Source: Loxodes magnus (taxonomy: Eukaryota > Ciliophora > Karyorelictea > Loxodida > Loxodidae). From it: a stretch of DNA of 64,000 bases. The position numbers and the translations under genes are program-made. Positions 62,050 through 64,000 of this stretch are shown here, piece by piece. Location of the stretch: NCBI GenBank assembly GCA_946699065.1, contig CAMPDV010000358.1:186001-250000 (forward strand), given 5' to 3'. Numbering within the stretch: position 1 is the stretch's first letter; the number at the start of each line of letters is the position of its first letter. The notes beneath the pieces were generated by a model. It searched no databases and was not told where the DNA came from. It saw nothing but the letters and a program-made list of their open reading frames with translations.

Positions 62050-64000
62050 TAAAGTGTTTATCTATAACTTTTTCTTCGAGGTCTATTTCCACTTTTTTTA
62101 AGAGTTTCTATCTTTTAATTTAACTACTTTTCGATGATCGATTTCTTCACTTACTTTTTGATATTTTTAGAGTTTATCTTCTATGTTATTTTCATCTTAA
62201 TTCAAATCTTCTTTATCTCTTATTTATTTTTATGATTTTCATTCATATTTGTTTGCTTATCAACTTTAACTACTAGTAAAGTTATATTAGTTCTCTAATT
62301 ATTTTAATCTTTGTTTTAAATAATTAGTCTTTTTATAATTTGCAATCAACTAATTTTAATTAGAAAAATCTGATAAATTTCATACCTTGCATGCATAAAT
62401 TTTCAAAGTTTAAGTTGGAGTTCTCTCCTTCTTTAAATCATCTTAACTATATTTTGATAAATGTTCCATCAGATGTCTTTTCTTTATAAAATAATATTCA
62501 TAATGAGAAAATTTTATAATGCTAACTAGAGAATAAATAGCTTTTGCTAAAAACTTTTTTATGAAATTTTCTCCTACTTTAAATGTTCATTTTTTTTATT
62601 TAATTTCAGCTCTTATTTTTAGATTTTATCAAGATTAATATTATTATGATAAATAATTGGTTATTGCTCTTTTAGTTTATGATCTTAATCTCTTGCAATT
62701 AATTTATAATTTTAATTATTTTTTATGAACTTCTAATTAATGTGATTTAATTTTTAAAATTGCTAAAGATTTAATAACATTCCAAGAATTAATATCTGAA
62801 CTATTAAAACTAAATAGCGGAATTTTTTTTGGAGCATTCTTTTTCATCCATTTAAAATTACCTTTATATTAAATGTTTCCCTTTCAAAAATAAAAAATGC
62901 TCAACTTAGATTTCCTTACTTTCTAATTAAATGCACTAAATTTGTTTACTTTTTGTTTTATCTATAACTCTAGCCTTAAATGTTTTGAGTTGAAATTCTA
63001 AAATTTAATTAAGATTGTATGTTATTATTTTTTGTTTTCTTTTATGAATATCCAAATGCTATATATATAATTAATTATTTTAATAGAATCTATGCTTGCA
63101 TGAAGAACAATATAATTTAATAAAATTTTTTTCTTGATGAATTTTAAAAAAATGACTTGTGAGATTCTTTTCATTTTCAATTTTTTTTCCACAATAGAGG
63201 CATGCATATTCCATTCATTGCTTTTTAGTTTAAATTTCTATTCCAGTTCTAATTAATCTTATAATTTGTATTTTTAAAGTTTTAAGATCCTTTCATTTGG
63301 TTTATCTTTAGTATCTTTGTTTGATTATCTAAGTTTTATAAAATTTTAATTTGGCTCTATTTATTTTTGGATATCTTTGCAAGAGTATCACTGTAGCTCA
63401 TTTTTTTATTAATTATTTTCTATTATGCTTAGGTATATTTTAAGTTTTTAAGCTTTATGACTCTTATTATAAATCTGGTAGTTAAATTATTTTCTTTTGT
63501 TTCTCTTCATTTTAAATAATTTTCATTATTAAGTTTTATATATTTAAGATATTTTACTGATCTATGGACTTGGATTATTTATTGAATATTTCGTTTTTAG
63601 TCTATTAATAGTTAGTTTTTCTTTTATAAAATATTTGCCCTTCTATTTTTATATAAACTGTTTTTCTTAACTTTTTATCATATCTTCCTCTAAATTTTTC
63701 TAACTTTAAAAATTTCTAATTATTTCTCTTGCATTTCAATTTTTTGATTTCATTTTCAATATTTTTTTATTAAGTTTTTTCTTTTTACCATCTTAGTCTT
63801 TATTTTTACATTTATCTTCAGCTTTATTTTACTTTATCATTTCGATTATTCCCCTTTTTTATTTTAAGTTTTCATTTAAGCTCTCTTTAGTATAATATTC
63901 ATTTTCTATTGATCCTTAGTTATTTTATTAAAGCTTTACTAAATCCATTATCTCTACTTTATATGTTTTATTAATTTCATTCATTTATAGATTTTTTATT
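62050..64000 (-). pseudogene. Third copy of the C2H2 zinc-finger family, diverged and cut by the window edge
   Basis: Read leftwards, the sequence matches the gene at 10931: a basic segment KQKKIIQLPDLQQES, then IIRLIRTGIEIQ, finger one (ACLYCGKKIENEKNLTSHF), finger two (LYCSSCKHRFYQ) and YNLNQIL. The later fingers are eroded. The fifth corresponds to FSHYEYYFIKKRHLMEHL, with both Cys lost, and the intervening part needs frame changes. A charged coiled-coil tail follows (DENNIEDKLQKYQKVSEEI). The N-terminus lies at or beyond the right edge, and the stop was not located, so the left limit is approximate. Confidence 0.6.

Noticed and set aside
1-64000. CRISPR array, bacterial operon or prophage features
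   Set aside because: There are no spaced identical repeats or Shine-Dalgarno-type operons; introns, code and gene families are eukaryotic.

Overview
This window reads as ciliate nuclear DNA from a lineage with a heavily reassigned genetic code. It is very AT-rich, and coherent proteins appear only if TAA and TAG are read as Gln and TGA is read as Trp inside genes. The best-defined genes then end at a TGA. Examples are the peroxidase-like, CTL/SLC44-like, coiled-coil and receptor/ubiquitin-protease genes. This matches the context-dependent code described for karyorelict ciliates such as Loxodes (NCBI table 27). Naming the genus is inference. Several genes also need tiny GT-AG introns of 17-29 nt to stay in frame. 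Almost all standard-code ORFs of this window are therefore fragments or antisense shadows.

Layout. 0.5-1.3 kb (-): a heme-peroxidase relative lacking its proximal His. 1.6-1.9 kb: a GC-rich, strongly foldable island that is probably a structured RNA. 3.5-9.5 kb (+): a LINE-type non-LTR retrotransposon whose ORF1 and endonuclease/reverse-transcriptase region form one uninterrupted frame, followed by a long hairpin. 10.9-13.3 kb (+): a five-finger C2H2 zinc-finger gene. 18.5-21.3 kb (+): a possible gene, another GC-rich island, and a cAMP-receptor-like 7TM GPCR. 22.9-23.9 kb (+): a membrane-anchored FkbM-type methyltransferase. 25.5-28.1 kb (+): a pseudokinase-like protein. 29.2-34 kb (+): a coiled-coil ciliary-type protein, a small gene and a C2-like membrane protein. 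35.0-36.3 kb (-): glutamine synthetase. 40.9-42.7 kb (+): a choline-transporter-like membrane protein. 48.5-53.6 kb (+): a 1,696-codon ORF joining an ANF-receptor-like ectodomain and a multispan membrane region to a zinc-binding segment and a ubiquitin-specific protease. 55.7-58 kb (+) and 62-64 kb (-): two further, eroded copies of the zinc-finger gene. They flank a cluster of structured direct repeats and a 19-bp minisatellite at 58.4-58.9 kb.

The genes do not form a pathway. They are monocistronic eukaryotic genes separated by AT-rich spacers, some shorter than 20 bp. The most unusual item is the receptor-deubiquitinase fusion. Small ORFs listed at confidence 0.25-0.45 rest on reading-frame quality alone, which is weak evidence when only TGA can stop a frame.
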